From Roseobacter litoralis Och 149 (GTDB lineage: Bacteria > Pseudomonadota > Alphaproteobacteria > Rhodobacterales > Rhodobacteraceae), in assembly GCF_000154785.2 (NCBI RefSeq), contig NC_015730.1, positions 3,410,001 through 3,474,000 on the forward strand: a stretch of DNA of 64,000 nt, written 5' to 3'. A model generated the notes under the pieces. The model was given only the letters and a program-made list of their open reading frames with translations. It was not told the origin of the DNA and did not search any database. The translations under genes and the position numbers were made by a program. Of this stretch, positions 28,174 to 36,720 are shown piece by piece (the stretch's first letter is position 1; every line of letters begins with the position of its first letter).

Positions 28174-28389
28174 CGCCCTATTCCTTTCAACATCACGGGA
28201 AGGCCGCATCAAATGCGTCACCCTGATTCCCGTGGAGTCCATGATGAAAGGGCCGTATAGGCCCAACGCCCCCATATCGCAACCCCTTTTGGCACCTGAC
28301 CCGCCGGCCCCCGAAATACGACCAATTCCACATTCAAACATGGCGCGCACCGCAATAGGACCAGCCGTTGTCAAAGAGGACGGAAACCA

Positions 28390-28599
28390 ATGTTGAAACG
28401 ACACGCACGTCCCGCAGCCACCTGCCTGTTGGTGTCCCTCTCGGCCTGCACACCCCACCTGGAACCCACGTGGCCCATCCCGCGCGCGATACCTCCGGCG
28501 TTGCGCGACGCACGAAGGCTGGCTTGCCGTGCTAAATCGGTGGCGCGTGCCGCATCACCCTTCAAGAACTGTCGCGAACTTGTGCTCGACAAGCTTTAG
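28390..28599 (+). CDS. Possible small lipoprotein
   Basis: A 69-residue open frame with AGAGGA before the ATG. The N-terminus [20 protein letters not shown] has a basic start, a hydrophobic run and a lipobox (LSAC, Cys20). The rest is Arg/Ala-rich and featureless. The 3' 45 bases overlap the end of the convergent lysR gene, which is unusual for a real gene but possible. I see no family. Confidence 0.4.
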   Translation: MLKRHARPAATCLLVSLSACTPHLEPTWPIPRAIPPALRDARRLACRAKSVARAASPFKNCRELVLDKL

Positions 28600-29463
28600 A
28601 AAGCGGCTAGCCGCGCGCGACGGCTGGCGCAGTGCGGGCGTCAGGATGTCATAGCGGAACGGTTGGACCGGTCGCAAAGGCCGCGTCACGAGACGCCCCG
28701 CCGATGCAAAATATGTCGCTGTGACGGGCTCCACAATTGAAATGCCGGTGCCCGCTGATACCAATTCGCAGATTGAACTGGAAAGCTGCGCTTCTGCAAT
28801 GATGTGCGGCCGTGCTGACCCTATCGCGAGAAACGCGTCAGTTTCGGACCGTGTTCCGATCTCAGCCCCCAAGGCGATAAACGGGCACTGGTCAAAATCC
28901 ATAGGCTCCAGGACGTCCTTCTGCCCCAAAGCGTGACCAACCGGCAGGACCGCCAACATATGCGTTTCGCAGATCGGCTGGCGTATCACGGCGGGGTGGT
29001 CCGTATCCAAGGTGGCAAAGCCAAGGTCGAATTGCTGGGAAATCAGATGCCGCTGAACGGCTTGTGAACTGCGTGCGCGCAGCGAAACCGTGATCCCCGG
29101 CTCGTCGGCGATGAACTCGGCGATCACATCGGGCAGAAATTTCAACGCCAGCGCAGGCATGCCCGCAATCATCAGACTGCCCTTGCGAAAATCCCGGATG
29201 TCCTCGATCACTCGCGAGATTTCAGACATGCCGACAAAGGATCGTTCCACCTCTTCATAAAGCGCATGCGCGTCCGCCGTCGGGATCACCTGCCTTGCGC
29301 GCCGCTCAAACAGGCTGAACCCCGCGACATGCTCAAGGTCAGCGATCATCTTGCTCACGGAGGGTTGCGTGGTGCCCAACACGTCGGCGGCTGCGGTGAC
29401 CTGACCGGTCTCCATCACGGCGCGAAACGCCTCGATCTGTCGGTGGGTCAATCGATGCAACAT
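28555..29463 (-). CDS. LysR-type regulator of the opine/arginine catabolic genes
   Basis: A 302-residue LysR regulator. The N-terminal winged HTH is HRQIEAFRAVMETGQVTAAA followed by LGTTQPSVSKMIADLE. The effector domain begins after a linker helix near residue 90. The HTH start resembles OccR/NocR, the octopine and nopaline regulators of Agrobacterium. It is divergent from the opine-type oxidase operon, and a palindrome lies between them. I used the ATG at 29463. A GTG at 29472 would add three residues, but its RBS spacing is poor. The inducer is probably an opine or related amino acid (inference). Confidence 0.88.
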   Translation of the reverse strand: MLHRLTHRQIEAFRAVMETGQVTAAADVLGTTQPSVSKMIADLEHVAGFSLFERRARQVIPTADAHALYEEVERSFVGMSEISRVIEDIRDFRKGSLMIAGMPALALKFLPDVIAEFIADEPGITVSLRARSSQAVQRHLISQQFDLGFATLDTDHPAVIRQPICETHMLAVLPVGHALGQKDVLEPMDFDQCPFIALGAEIGTRSETDAFLAIGSARPHIIAEAQLSSSICELVSAGTGISIVEPVTATYFASAGRLVTRPLRPVQPFRYDILTPALRQPSRAASRFLKLVEHKFATVLEG

Positions 29464-29488
29464 GACAATCACATACCCTCAGGGAATG

Positions 29489-29511
29489 CATAACGCAAAT
29501 TTCGCGATTAT
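29489..29511. promoter_or_regulatory. Candidate LysR-type operator
   Basis: An imperfect palindrome (ATAACGCAAATTTCGCGATTAT core) in the 91-base gap between the lysR gene and the divergent oxidase operon. Its symmetry and position fit a T-N11-A box. No binding data. Confidence 0.4.
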
Positions 29512-29554
29512 TCATATGTGAAAACATCTGCCAAGGTTTCCGCGGGAGAATCAT

Positions 29555-30679
29555 ATGCCAGCGGCACAGTCGGACATCACAATCATCGGCGGGGGCGTTG
29601 TCGGCCTGTGCGTGGCGATGGGATTGCTACAGGCAGGCCACCCTGTGCGCGTGCTGGATGGCGCCGACAGTGATGCGCGGGCCTCTCAGGGCAATTTCGG
29701 TCTGGTTTGGGGGCAAGGCAAAGGTTGGGATTTCGCGCCTTATGCGCGATGGACGGGCGAGGCTTTGGCCGCCTGGCCAGAGTTCGCCGCAAGACTGGCC
29801 GATCTGTCTGGCATTGACGTGGCGCTCGATCAATCCGGTGGCTTTGAATTTTTCACGGAGATTGGCGAAATGGATGACTTCGCCGCGATGCTGGCCCGGC
29901 AACAAAAGCATCTCGGCAATCGGTTCAGCCATGAGGTACTCAGCGGAGATGAGGTTCGCCGCGAGGTGCCCGGCATCGGCGCGGATGTTGTCGGCGCGAC
30001 CTATTCCCGGCTCGACGGACATGTGAACCCCCTGCGGTTCCTGCGCGCCCTGCGCTTGGCGGTGACCGCGCTGGGTGGTGAGGTGATACCTGATGCGCAT
30101 GTTGCCAGCATTGCGCCCCTCCCGAGCGGTGGGTTTGATCTGACACTGGCGCATGGCGAAAAGACCGGCGCGGACAGGGTTCTGCTCTGTGCAGGGTTGG
30201 GGGCAATGAAACTTGCAGCCGATCTTGGGTTTCAAACCAAGATCCGCCCGCAACGCGGTGAATTGCTGATTACCGAAAAACTCGGGGAACGCCTGCCATT
30301 CCTCTCAAGCACGATCCGACAGGTGGATGAGGGCGGCATCCAGATTGGCGGCACCAAGGCTGATGCGGGCATGGACGACAGCGAAACGCTGGATGTCATG
30401 GCGGGTCTGGCGCGACACGCGGTGCAGGTTTTTCCCGCCTTGGCCGATGTGCGTGTGATCCGCGCCTGGGGCGCGTTGCGTGTCATGTCGCCGGACGGCT
30501 ATCCGGTTTATGCCCGCTCGCAGGACCATCCCGGTGCCTATCTCGTGACCTGCCACAGCGGCGTTACGCTGGCCTCGATGCATGCAACCAGCCTTGTCGA
30601 ATGGATTGAAAACACACCCGCAGCACCTGATCTGGAGGCTTTCGATGAACATCGATTCTCGCATTCAAACCTTACCTGA
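29555..30679 (+). CDS. FAD-dependent oxidoreductase, beta-type subunit of an opine/hydroxyproline dehydrogenase
   Basis: A 374-residue DAO-family flavoprotein. DITIIGGGVVGLCVAMGLLQ at the N-terminus is the FAD Rossmann motif. The C-terminal RAWGALRVMSPDGYPVYARS and YLVTCHSGVTLASMHATSLV close the flavin site. In Agrobacterium the like subunit is OoxB/NoxB; LhpB and HcnC are related. With the next two genes it makes a three-subunit dehydrogenase that oxidises a secondary amine. The linked arginase and ornithine cyclodeaminase favour an arginine opine over hydroxyproline, but this is inference. The RBS is GGGAGAA. Confidence 0.88.
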   Translation: MPAAQSDITIIGGGVVGLCVAMGLLQAGHPVRVLDGADSDARASQGNFGLVWGQGKGWDFAPYARWTGEALAAWPEFAARLADLSGIDVALDQSGGFEFFTEIGEMDDFAAMLARQQKHLGNRFSHEVLSGDEVRREVPGIGADVVGATYSRLDGHVNPLRFLRALRLAVTALGGEVIPDAHVASIAPLPSGGFDLTLAHGEKTGADRVLLCAGLGAMKLAADLGFQTKIRPQRGELLITEKLGERLPFLSSTIRQVDEGGIQIGGTKADAGMDDSETLDVMAGLARHAVQVFPALADVRVIRAWGALRVMSPDGYPVYARSQDHPGAYLVTCHSGVTLASMHATSLVEWIENTPAAPDLEAFDEHRFSHSNLT

Positions 30680-30968
30680 GGCAGGCGCCTCCGTGCAATT
30701 CACCCTTGATGGTGAGACCGTGACAGCGCGCGCGGGAACGCCCCTCGCCGCGGCCCTGCTCGCCCATTCCGGGGAGGCGAGCCGTCACACCGCCAGTGGC
30801 GCGGGGCGCACCGCGTTCTGCATGATGGGCGTGTGTTTTGACTGTCTGGTGGAGGTTGATGGCACCCCCAACACGCAAGCCTGCATGGTTTCCGTCCGCG
30901 ACGGCATGGTGGTGAATCGCCAGACCGGGCTGCGCCCCCTTGGTGGAGGTAACGATGTCCGCGTTTGA
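30645..30968 (+). CDS. (2Fe-2S)-binding small subunit of the opine-type dehydrogenase
   Basis: A 107-residue ferredoxin-like subunit. Cys59, Cys64, Cys67 and Cys80 (CMMGVCFDCLVEVDG...AC) match the [2Fe-2S] ligand pattern of HcnA and the small subunits of three-part dehydrogenases. VQFTLDGETVTARAGTPLAA is the ferredoxin beta-grasp start. The true start is the ATG at 30645, with TCTGGAGG upstream, so it overlaps the preceding gene by 35 bases. It shuttles electrons between the flavin subunits. Confidence 0.88.
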   Translation: MNIDSRIQTLPEAGASVQFTLDGETVTARAGTPLAAALLAHSGEASRHTASGAGRTAFCMMGVCFDCLVEVDGTPNTQACMVSVRDGMVVNRQTGLRPLGGGNDVRV

Positions 30969-32346
30969 TCTGATCATCATTGGCGCGGGACCTGCGGGCA
31001 TGTCGGCTGCCGCCACTGCTGCACAGGACGGGTTGCGCGTGCTCTTGCTGGATGAACAACCGCGTACGGGGGGCCAGATCTACCGCAACGTGGGCGAAAA
31101 CCATGCGCGGCGCCTTTGGCTGGGCAAGGAGTATGCCTCGGGCATGCGTTTCGTGGATGCGCTGGATCGGCCCAACATCACCACGCAATTCGGCGCAACG
31201 GTTTGGCGGTTGGAAAAAGGGCCGCGCGTGGTCTGGTCACAGGAGGGGGTCAGCCACGTCACATCCGCGCCGCATGTTCTGCTGGCAGGGGGCGCGCAAG
31301 AACGGCCCATGCCTTTTCCGGGCTGGACCCTGCCCGGCGTGATGAGTGCAGGTGCGGCACAAATCCTCATGAAAACCGCAGGAATGCTGCCCAAGGATGC
31401 GCTGCTGGCGGGGTCCGGCCCGCTGCTGTATCTGATTGCGGCGCAAATGGTCGACGCGGGCTGCCCGCCCAAAGCGCTGGTTGAAACGCAAACGCCGCGC
31501 ATGATGCTGAACGCAGTGCCGCACCTGCCGCGCGCCCTCTTCGCATTGCCCACCTTGGCAAAGGGCTTGGGGCTGATCGCGAAAATCCGCGCCGCCGGAG
31601 TGCGGCGGTTCGTGAACGCTGCGCACTTCGAAGCGCAAACCGAAGACAACGGCGCAATCGCGTTTTCCTTCACCCACAAAGGTCAGCGCAAAACCTTGGC
31701 CACGCAACTGTTGCTGATCCATCAAGGGGTCATCCCGTCGACGCATATGAGCCGGTCCGCGGGGATCACGCACGCTTGGAACAAGGCGCAGACCGCTTTT
31801 CAGCCCGTGACGGATATCTGGGGCAATACGGATGTTGCCGGCCTGCATGTGGCCGGGGATGGCGCCGGGATCGGCGGGGCCGAAACGGCAGCGGCATCCG
31901 GCGAAATCGCGGCGCTGGACATCCTGCACCGGGCCGGGCGCATCAGTGCTGACACACGCACACAGCGCGCCGCCGAGGCGCGGGGCGAACTGTTCCGCTC
32001 CCGCGCCATCCGCCCGTTTCTGGACGCTGCATATGCGCCCCCCGCTGACTGCCTGTCCCCTCCCGATGAAACCATCCTGTGCAGATGTGAAGAAAAAACC
32101 GCAGGCGACATACGCCAAAGCATCAGCCAGGGCGCATCCGGCCAGCGCCAGATCAAAACATCGCTGCGCATCGGCATGGGGCCCTGCCAAGGCCGCATGT
32201 GCGATGCAACTGTGCGCGCCATCCTCTGCGCCAGCACCGCAAAGGGTGCCGCGCAGGTCCCGGCCCCAAGGGCCCGCACCCCGATCAAGCCCGTCACGCT
32301 AGGGGAACTTGCCGCGCTTGCACCGCATCAGAAGGAAACCGCATAA
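30955..32346 (+). CDS. NAD(P)/FAD-dependent oxidoreductase, alpha-type subunit of the opine-type dehydrogenase
   Basis: A 463-residue pyridine nucleotide-disulfide type flavoprotein. The N-terminal Rossmann motif is FDLIIIGAGPAGMSAAATAA, and a second nucleotide site lies near the middle (LLAGSGPLLYLIAAQMV). At the C-terminus a BFD-like [2Fe-2S] domain has Cys376, Cys378, Cys411 and Cys416 (LCRCEEKT ... GPCQGRMC). This layout matches OoxA/NoxA and HcnB. The ATG at 30955 has GGAGG upstream and overlaps the small subunit by 14 bases. The three genes should be translated together. Confidence 0.88.
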   Translation: MSAFDLIIIGAGPAGMSAAATAAQDGLRVLLLDEQPRTGGQIYRNVGENHARRLWLGKEYASGMRFVDALDRPNITTQFGATVWRLEKGPRVVWSQEGVSHVTSAPHVLLAGGAQERPMPFPGWTLPGVMSAGAAQILMKTAGMLPKDALLAGSGPLLYLIAAQMVDAGCPPKALVETQTPRMMLNAVPHLPRALFALPTLAKGLGLIAKIRAAGVRRFVNAAHFEAQTEDNGAIAFSFTHKGQRKTLATQLLLIHQGVIPSTHMSRSAGITHAWNKAQTAFQPVTDIWGNTDVAGLHVAGDGAGIGGAETAAASGEIAALDILHRAGRISADTRTQRAAEARGELFRSRAIRPFLDAAYAPPADCLSPPDETILCRCEEKTAGDIRQSISQGASGQRQIKTSLRIGMGPCQGRMCDATVRAILCASTAKGAAQVPAPRARTPIKPVTLGELAALAPHQKETA

Positions 32347-32731
32347 GCGATCCCGCCGCAGTCCCACGCGACCACCGCACAACGGCCTCGGCGGGCACGA
32401 CATGACCTCCATGATTGCGACGCGGCTGTATTTCCTCATCGTTCTGTGCAATACATAAACGCTCTGCCGGTTCGCGCGCCCCGCGCGCGGCGAGAGATAT
32501 CCCGCGAGACCGAAGACAGCTGCCCCTGAAGGACAAGATTGTGATAACCCATATCCATACCGCAGCTCGCACGGGCAAAGCCGTCAGTCATGCAACCATG
32601 GTACAATTGTGCGGGCATTTGAGCGATGGTGCAAACGTCGCTCAACACCCACGCGATTGTCTGTCACCTGTCGACCTATTGCTGGATGAAACAGGATCAA
32701 ATGCTTCGGGCGTTTGTCTGGTTTTGCGGAC
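32347..32731. other. Gene-poor stretch between the oxidase operon and arginase
   Basis: About 385 bases with no supported gene and only short, unconvincing open frames on either strand. No terminator with a T run was seen, so the oxidase transcript may continue into the arginase genes. The stretch may be remains of a lost gene. Confidence 0.5.
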
Positions 32732-32878
32732 ATGAACGCGATAAGGGGTGCATGGGCGCCCGAGCGGCAAGCACCTGCGCGGACCTGCGGTCAGGCGAGA
32801 CTGGCCAACCCCGATCTGCTGGCCCGGATCATTGCGATGGCCACCGATAAACCGACCACTCAAGAGGGCAAGACATGA
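32732..32878 (+). pseudogene. Short remnant-like reading frame ending in the arginase start
   Basis: A 48-codon frame starting at ATG 32732. The last part (LANPDLLARIIAMATDKPTT) reads like real protein, and its TGA overlaps the arginase ATG as ATGA, a typical coupling junction. Upstream the same frame closes at a TGA. This fits the 3' end of a gene that once preceded arginase. Family not recognised. It could also be a small leader peptide or chance. Confidence 0.35.
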
Positions 32879-33801
32879 CCAAACAGAAGTGCATTTTAAT
32901 CGGCGTGCCCATGGACTGCGGCAAACGCCGCCAGGGGTGCCTGATGGGGCCGGATGCGTACCGCACGGCGGGGCTTGCGTCGACCATCCGTGATCTGGGC
33001 TACGCGGCGGAGGATCGCGGGAATGTGGACCCCGGTACATTCGCCCCGGACACGAATGACGGCAAGCTGCACGCGTTGAACGAAACGATCGCCTGGACCA
33101 GGAACCTCAAGGAGGCGGCTCAGGCTGCCATGGCAGAGGGTTTGCCGATTTTCATGGGCGGGGATCATGCGCTCTCACTCGGTACGGTTGCCGGGGTCGC
33201 GGCCCACGCCGCCCGGCAGGACCGACCGCAGTTTGTTTTGTGGCTCGATGCCCATCCCGATTATCACACGCCCGACACCACGGATTCCGGCAACCTGCAC
33301 GGCACGCCGCTTGGCTATCTGACCGGGCGCGGCGCCTTTGACGGCTTCCCCGAGGTTGAGGTCAAGGTGCCCACCGGAAACGTCGCCATGATCGGCCTGC
33401 GCTCTGTTGATGCGCCCGAACGTGAGGCGATACAGGCGACCGATATACAGGTCGCCGATATGCGCGCGATTGACGAAAACGGCATTGCGGCCCCTTTGCG
33501 CAAGTTTCTGGAACGGGTGGAGGCGGCGGGCGGCATGTTGCATGTCTCGCTGGATGTCGACTTCCTCGACCCCGCCATCGCGCCCGCCGTTGGCACCACC
33601 GTGCCGGGTGGCGCGACCATGCGCGAGGCGCATCTGGCGATGGAGATGCTGCACGACAGCGGGCTTGTCACCTCACTTGATCTCGTCGAACTCAACCCAT
33701 TCCTTGACGAACGCGGTCGCACTGCGTCGCTCATGGTCGAACTCACCGCGTCGCTTTTGGGCCGCCGTGTGTTTGACCGCCCAACCCGCAGCTATTCCTG
33801 A
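32875..33801 (+). CDS. Arginase
   Basis: A 308-residue ureohydrolase that splits arginine into ornithine and urea. The manganese ligands are in GGDHALSLG, DAHPDYHTP and SLDVDFLDP. The sequence DTTDSGNLHGTPLGYL is closer to arginases than to agmatinases. The gene is followed after eight bases by ornithine cyclodeaminase, so arginine goes to ornithine and then proline. Upstream are the opine-type dehydrogenase genes, which could supply arginine. The ATG at 32875 overlaps the remnant frame. Confidence 0.92.
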   Translation: MTKQKCILIGVPMDCGKRRQGCLMGPDAYRTAGLASTIRDLGYAAEDRGNVDPGTFAPDTNDGKLHALNETIAWTRNLKEAAQAAMAEGLPIFMGGDHALSLGTVAGVAAHAARQDRPQFVLWLDAHPDYHTPDTTDSGNLHGTPLGYLTGRGAFDGFPEVEVKVPTGNVAMIGLRSVDAPEREAIQATDIQVADMRAIDENGIAAPLRKFLERVEAAGGMLHVSLDVDFLDPAIAPAVGTTVPGGATMREAHLAMEMLHDSGLVTSLDLVELNPFLDERGRTASLMVELTASLLGRRVFDRPTRSYS

Positions 33802-33809
33802 GAGATATC

Positions 33810-34862
33810 ATGGCCAACCCTTCCCCCTCCAAGCTTGCCTACGTGCCCTTCGTCAGTGTCGAAAACATGATGAAACTGGTCCATCACATCGGTATTGAAA
33901 CGATGCTGAAAGGTATTGCCGACTACATCGAAGATGATTTCCGCCGTTGGGATCTGTTCGACAAAACGCCCCGCGTGGCCAGCCATTCCGAAGAAGGCGT
34001 GATCGAACTCATGCCCACATCGGATGGCGATGTATACGGGTTCAAATATGTGAACGGCCACCCGAAAAACACCAAGGAGGGGCTGCAGACTGTCACCGCC
34101 TTTGGCCTGCTGGCCAAGGTTGATACAGGCTATCCGGTGTTGTTTTCGGAAATGACCGTGCTGACGGCCCTGCGCACGGCAGCGACCTCTGCGATGGTCG
34201 CCAAGCACCTTGCCCCCAAGGGCGCACATACGATGGCCATGATCGGCAATGGGGCGCAATCCGAATTTCAGGCACTCGCCATGCGGGTGATCTGCGGTAT
34301 TGAAACCCTGCGGATGTATGACGTTGACCGCGCCGCGACGGAAAAGGCTGTGCGCAATCTCGACGGCTTTGGCTTCACGCTCGAACCCTGCTCCACGCCC
34401 GAAGCGGCAATCGAGGGCGCGCAGATCATCACGACCTGCACGGCGGACAAGCAATATGCGACGATCCTGACCGACAACATGGTCGGCGCGGGGGTGCATA
34501 TCAATGCAATCGGCGGCGATTGCCCGGGTAAAACCGAGTTGCACCATGATATTCTGGCCCGCTCAGACGTCTTTGTTGAATATCCGCCGCAGACGCGGGT
34601 AGAGGGCGAGATCCAGCAAATGCCCGAAGACTTTCCGGTCACCGAAATGTGGCAGGTGATCAACGGCACCGCACCGGGCCGCACGAATGAGCGTCAGATC
34701 ACGCTCTTTGACGGGGTTGGGTTCGCCATCGAAGACTTCTCCGCGCTGCGCTACGTGCGGGATCAGCTCAAGGGCACCGGGCTCTATCAGGAACTTGACA
34801 TGATTGCAGACCCTGATGATCCGCGCGACCTCTTCGGCATGGTGCTGCGCGCCAAACCGTGA
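33810..34862 (+). CDS. Ornithine cyclodeaminase
   Basis: A 350-residue member of the ornithine cyclodeaminase / mu-crystallin family, which converts ornithine to proline and ammonia with bound NAD. The NAD site is in MAMIGNGAQSEFQALAMRVI, and GVHINAIGGDCPGKTELHHD holds the conserved Asp and catalytic region. The length matches the long Agrobacterium-type enzyme (about 350) rather than short alanine dehydrogenase-like members. It is cotranscribed with arginase. Mu-crystallin-like ketimine reductase activity is an alternative but is less likely next to arginase. Confidence 0.92.
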   Translation: MANPSPSKLAYVPFVSVENMMKLVHHIGIETMLKGIADYIEDDFRRWDLFDKTPRVASHSEEGVIELMPTSDGDVYGFKYVNGHPKNTKEGLQTVTAFGLLAKVDTGYPVLFSEMTVLTALRTAATSAMVAKHLAPKGAHTMAMIGNGAQSEFQALAMRVICGIETLRMYDVDRAATEKAVRNLDGFGFTLEPCSTPEAAIEGAQIITTCTADKQYATILTDNMVGAGVHINAIGGDCPGKTELHHDILARSDVFVEYPPQTRVEGEIQQMPEDFPVTEMWQVINGTAPGRTNERQITLFDGVGFAIEDFSALRYVRDQLKGTGLYQELDMIADPDDPRDLFGMVLRAKP

Positions 34863-35310
34863 AACCGCGCGGCTGGGTTGCGACAGGCAAGCCAGCCGCA
34901 AAAGGAAAGGCTGATGTTCCGGATGACAGGCAGGTTTGGCCGAAACAACAGCTGACCCGACCTGCAATTGGCTCAACCCGATGTGACCCAATGGCTGGCC
35001 TGAAAAAGACAGTGCGATGCAAACCTGCAACGACGCGCTATGTGCACGCCCTGACCGCGCGCTGTGAAGTCACCGCGTTAAGGTCCGCGCACCGCACGCC
35101 GCTTTAAGCCTGTAAAACCGCCAGAACACCGGCGCACGCACCGACGTGATACCGACGCAACACCGACATGAAACCGACAGAGAAATCGCCTTGTTTCACA
35201 GGCAGCACAGCCAAAGGCATCCCCCCCCTGCCCCACGCTTTCGCAGCCGTTGCGCGTGCGCGCCGTTAACCCCTCTCGCCACGCCGCACAGGCTGCGCTA
35301 AGAAAAGCGC
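34863..35310. other. Gene-free region before the 2OG oxygenase gene
   Basis: About 450 bases with no convincing gene. A GTG-started frame of 82 codons overlaps the ornithine cyclodeaminase stop but looks random. The notable content is the phased ACCGAC-type repeat at 35117-35183. No clear terminator. Confidence 0.55.
35117..35183. repeat. Six-copy ACCGAC-type repeat with about 11-bp phasing
   Basis: ACCGNC units begin at 35117, 35128, 35140, 35151, 35162 and 35173, with spacings of 11, 12, 11, 11 and 11 bases. The last four share ACCGAC exactly. The spacing is close to one helical turn, so all units face the same side of the DNA. A degenerate minisatellite or a protein-binding array are both possible. 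Confidence 0.65.
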
Positions 35311-35928
35311 ATGAGCACCATAGATTCCCTCTTCGTCACCCGCCTCTACCGCGCCGCCCTGTCCGAGCACGGCAAACCAATTGACACATCAGAGCTTGAA
35401 GCCTCCTGCTGGTCCATCGCCGAAGACGATGAAGCCGGTCAGGAATGGTGTGAGGAAAACGGCTATCCGGGCTATACCAGCTATGCCTCGCTCACCGACC
35501 TGCCCTATCGCTTTCCGATTTTCAAAGACCTCGTGAAAGTGCTGGACAAACACGTCAAATCTTTTGCCAAGGACCTCGAATTTGATCTGGACGGGCGCAA
35601 GCTGAAGCTTGAAGACATCTGGATCAACGTCCTGCCCCAAGGGGGCGTCCACACGTCTCACATCCATCCACACTCCGTCATCAGCGGCACCACCTATGTG
35701 GCTGTCCCCACGGGGGCAAGCGCGATCAAATTCGAAGATCCGCGCCTGCAGATGATGATGGCGGCCCCCCCGCGCCAGAAATCCGCGCGTGACGCCTTGC
35801 GCAGCTTTATCTACAAAGCACCGCAGCCCGGCGATGTCTTGCTGTGGGAAAGTTGGCTGCGCCACGAAGTTCCGGTCAATATGTCTGAAGATGAGCGGAT
35901 CAGCATCAGTTTCAATTATAGCTGGTAA
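35311..35928 (+). CDS. TIGR02466-type 2-oxoglutarate/Fe(II) oxygenase family protein
   Basis: A 205-residue cupin-like protein of the putative 2OG-Fe(II) oxygenase group TIGR02466. Iron-binding candidates are in HTSHIHPHSVISGTTYVAV and the distal His in SWLRHEVPVNMSEDER, with the following Arg for 2-oxoglutarate (RISISFNYSW at the end). Substrate unknown; these proteins are common in marine alphaproteobacteria and phages. It stands alone, with no operon partner. Confidence 0.82.
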   Translation: MSTIDSLFVTRLYRAALSEHGKPIDTSELEASCWSIAEDDEAGQEWCEENGYPGYTSYASLTDLPYRFPIFKDLVKVLDKHVKSFAKDLEFDLDGRKLKLEDIWINVLPQGGVHTSHIHPHSVISGTTYVAVPTGASAIKFEDPRLQMMMAAPPRQKSARDALRSFIYKAPQPGDVLLWESWLRHEVPVNMSEDERISISFNYSW

Positions 35929-36078
35929 TCCACGGTCAGGCCGGGCAATTCCCTTCTACCATGGCGGGATTTTGCGCGTGTTTTCGCTGACTTACGCCAT
36001 TTCACCATCAAAAGAAAGCACCGCTTCAGCGAATGGGTTAGCCTTGGTTAATTTTGAATTAAGTGATCATAGATCTGA

Positions 36079-36528
36079 ATGCAGCAACCCTTTGCCACCG
36101 CGCGGGAAGTCTCCGAATTTCTGTTGGAGCGTACCGGTACAGCATTGTTGAGAGACAACTTTGATGTCTTTTCGTCCTGCATCTCCTTGCCTCTGAAAAT
36201 AGAGACATTCGCAGGACAACGCCTCATCACGTCGCCGGAAGAGACATATCAGGTTTTTCGCGCCGTGCGCTCCTATCACCGAAGAACCGGCGTGACCGAT
36301 ATCGTCCGCCACTGTGTGGAAGCCGCGTTCAAAGACCCCCATACTGTTACCGCCACCCATGAAACACGCCTGCTTGGCGGGGATATCATGACGCAAGATC
36401 CATATCCGGGGTTTTCCGTCCTGAAATTTGACGGAAAAGCGTGGCGCATCGCGAGCATGAGCTATGCAATCGAGGATCGGGATGATCACAATGCGGCGTT
36501 GATGAGCGCCGGAACCACCACGCCCTGA
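36079..36528 (+). CDS. Hypothetical protein with NTF2-like features
   Basis: A 149-residue protein. The pattern LLERTGTALLRDNFDVFSSC at the start and GFSVLKFDGKAWRIASMSYA near the end resembles the NTF2/SnoaL cone-shaped fold, but no catalytic residues can be assigned. No signal peptide. The upstream 150 bases are AT-rich and may hold its promoter. It is convergent with rplP across a bidirectional terminator. Confidence 0.6.
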   Translation: MQQPFATAREVSEFLLERTGTALLRDNFDVFSSCISLPLKIETFAGQRLITSPEETYQVFRAVRSYHRRTGVTDIVRHCVEAAFKDPHTVTATHETRLLGGDIMTQDPYPGFSVLKFDGKAWRIASMSYAIEDRDDHNAALMSAGTTTP

Positions 36529-36619
36529 CCTTCCCAGAGCGCTTGGTCCGGGGCACGACCGCACAGACACAGTTTGACCGCGCTGCCCCAAAGGCAGTCG
36601 CTCTTTGCGCAACAACAAA

Positions 36620-36653
36620 AAAGGCCCCGGCGACGCTGTGCACCGGGGCCTTT
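36620..36653. terminator. Bidirectional terminator between the NTF2-like gene and rplP
   Basis: An 11-bp stem (AAAGGCCCCGG / CCGGGGCCTTT) with a 12-base loop, preceded by an A-rich run, so the - strand has TTTTTT. It closes the rplB-rplP segment 68 bases after the rplP stop and can also serve the convergent + gene. Confidence 0.9.
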
Positions 36654-36720
36654 CTGAGTCTCTAACCTCGGAATATATCAATAAACCAAGGCTTTTGATC
36701 GATACTGATCAATCCGGCGT

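Noticed and set aside
32415-32850. Several short frames (70-106 codons) in the gap before arginase
   Set aside because: They overlap each other in different frames, lack RBS and have Cys/Arg-rich random composition. Only the ATGA-ended frame at 32732 was kept.
34859-35107. 82-codon frame overlapping the ornithine cyclodeaminase stop
   Set aside because: Basic, low-complexity translation with no family; it looks like read-through of intergenic DNA.
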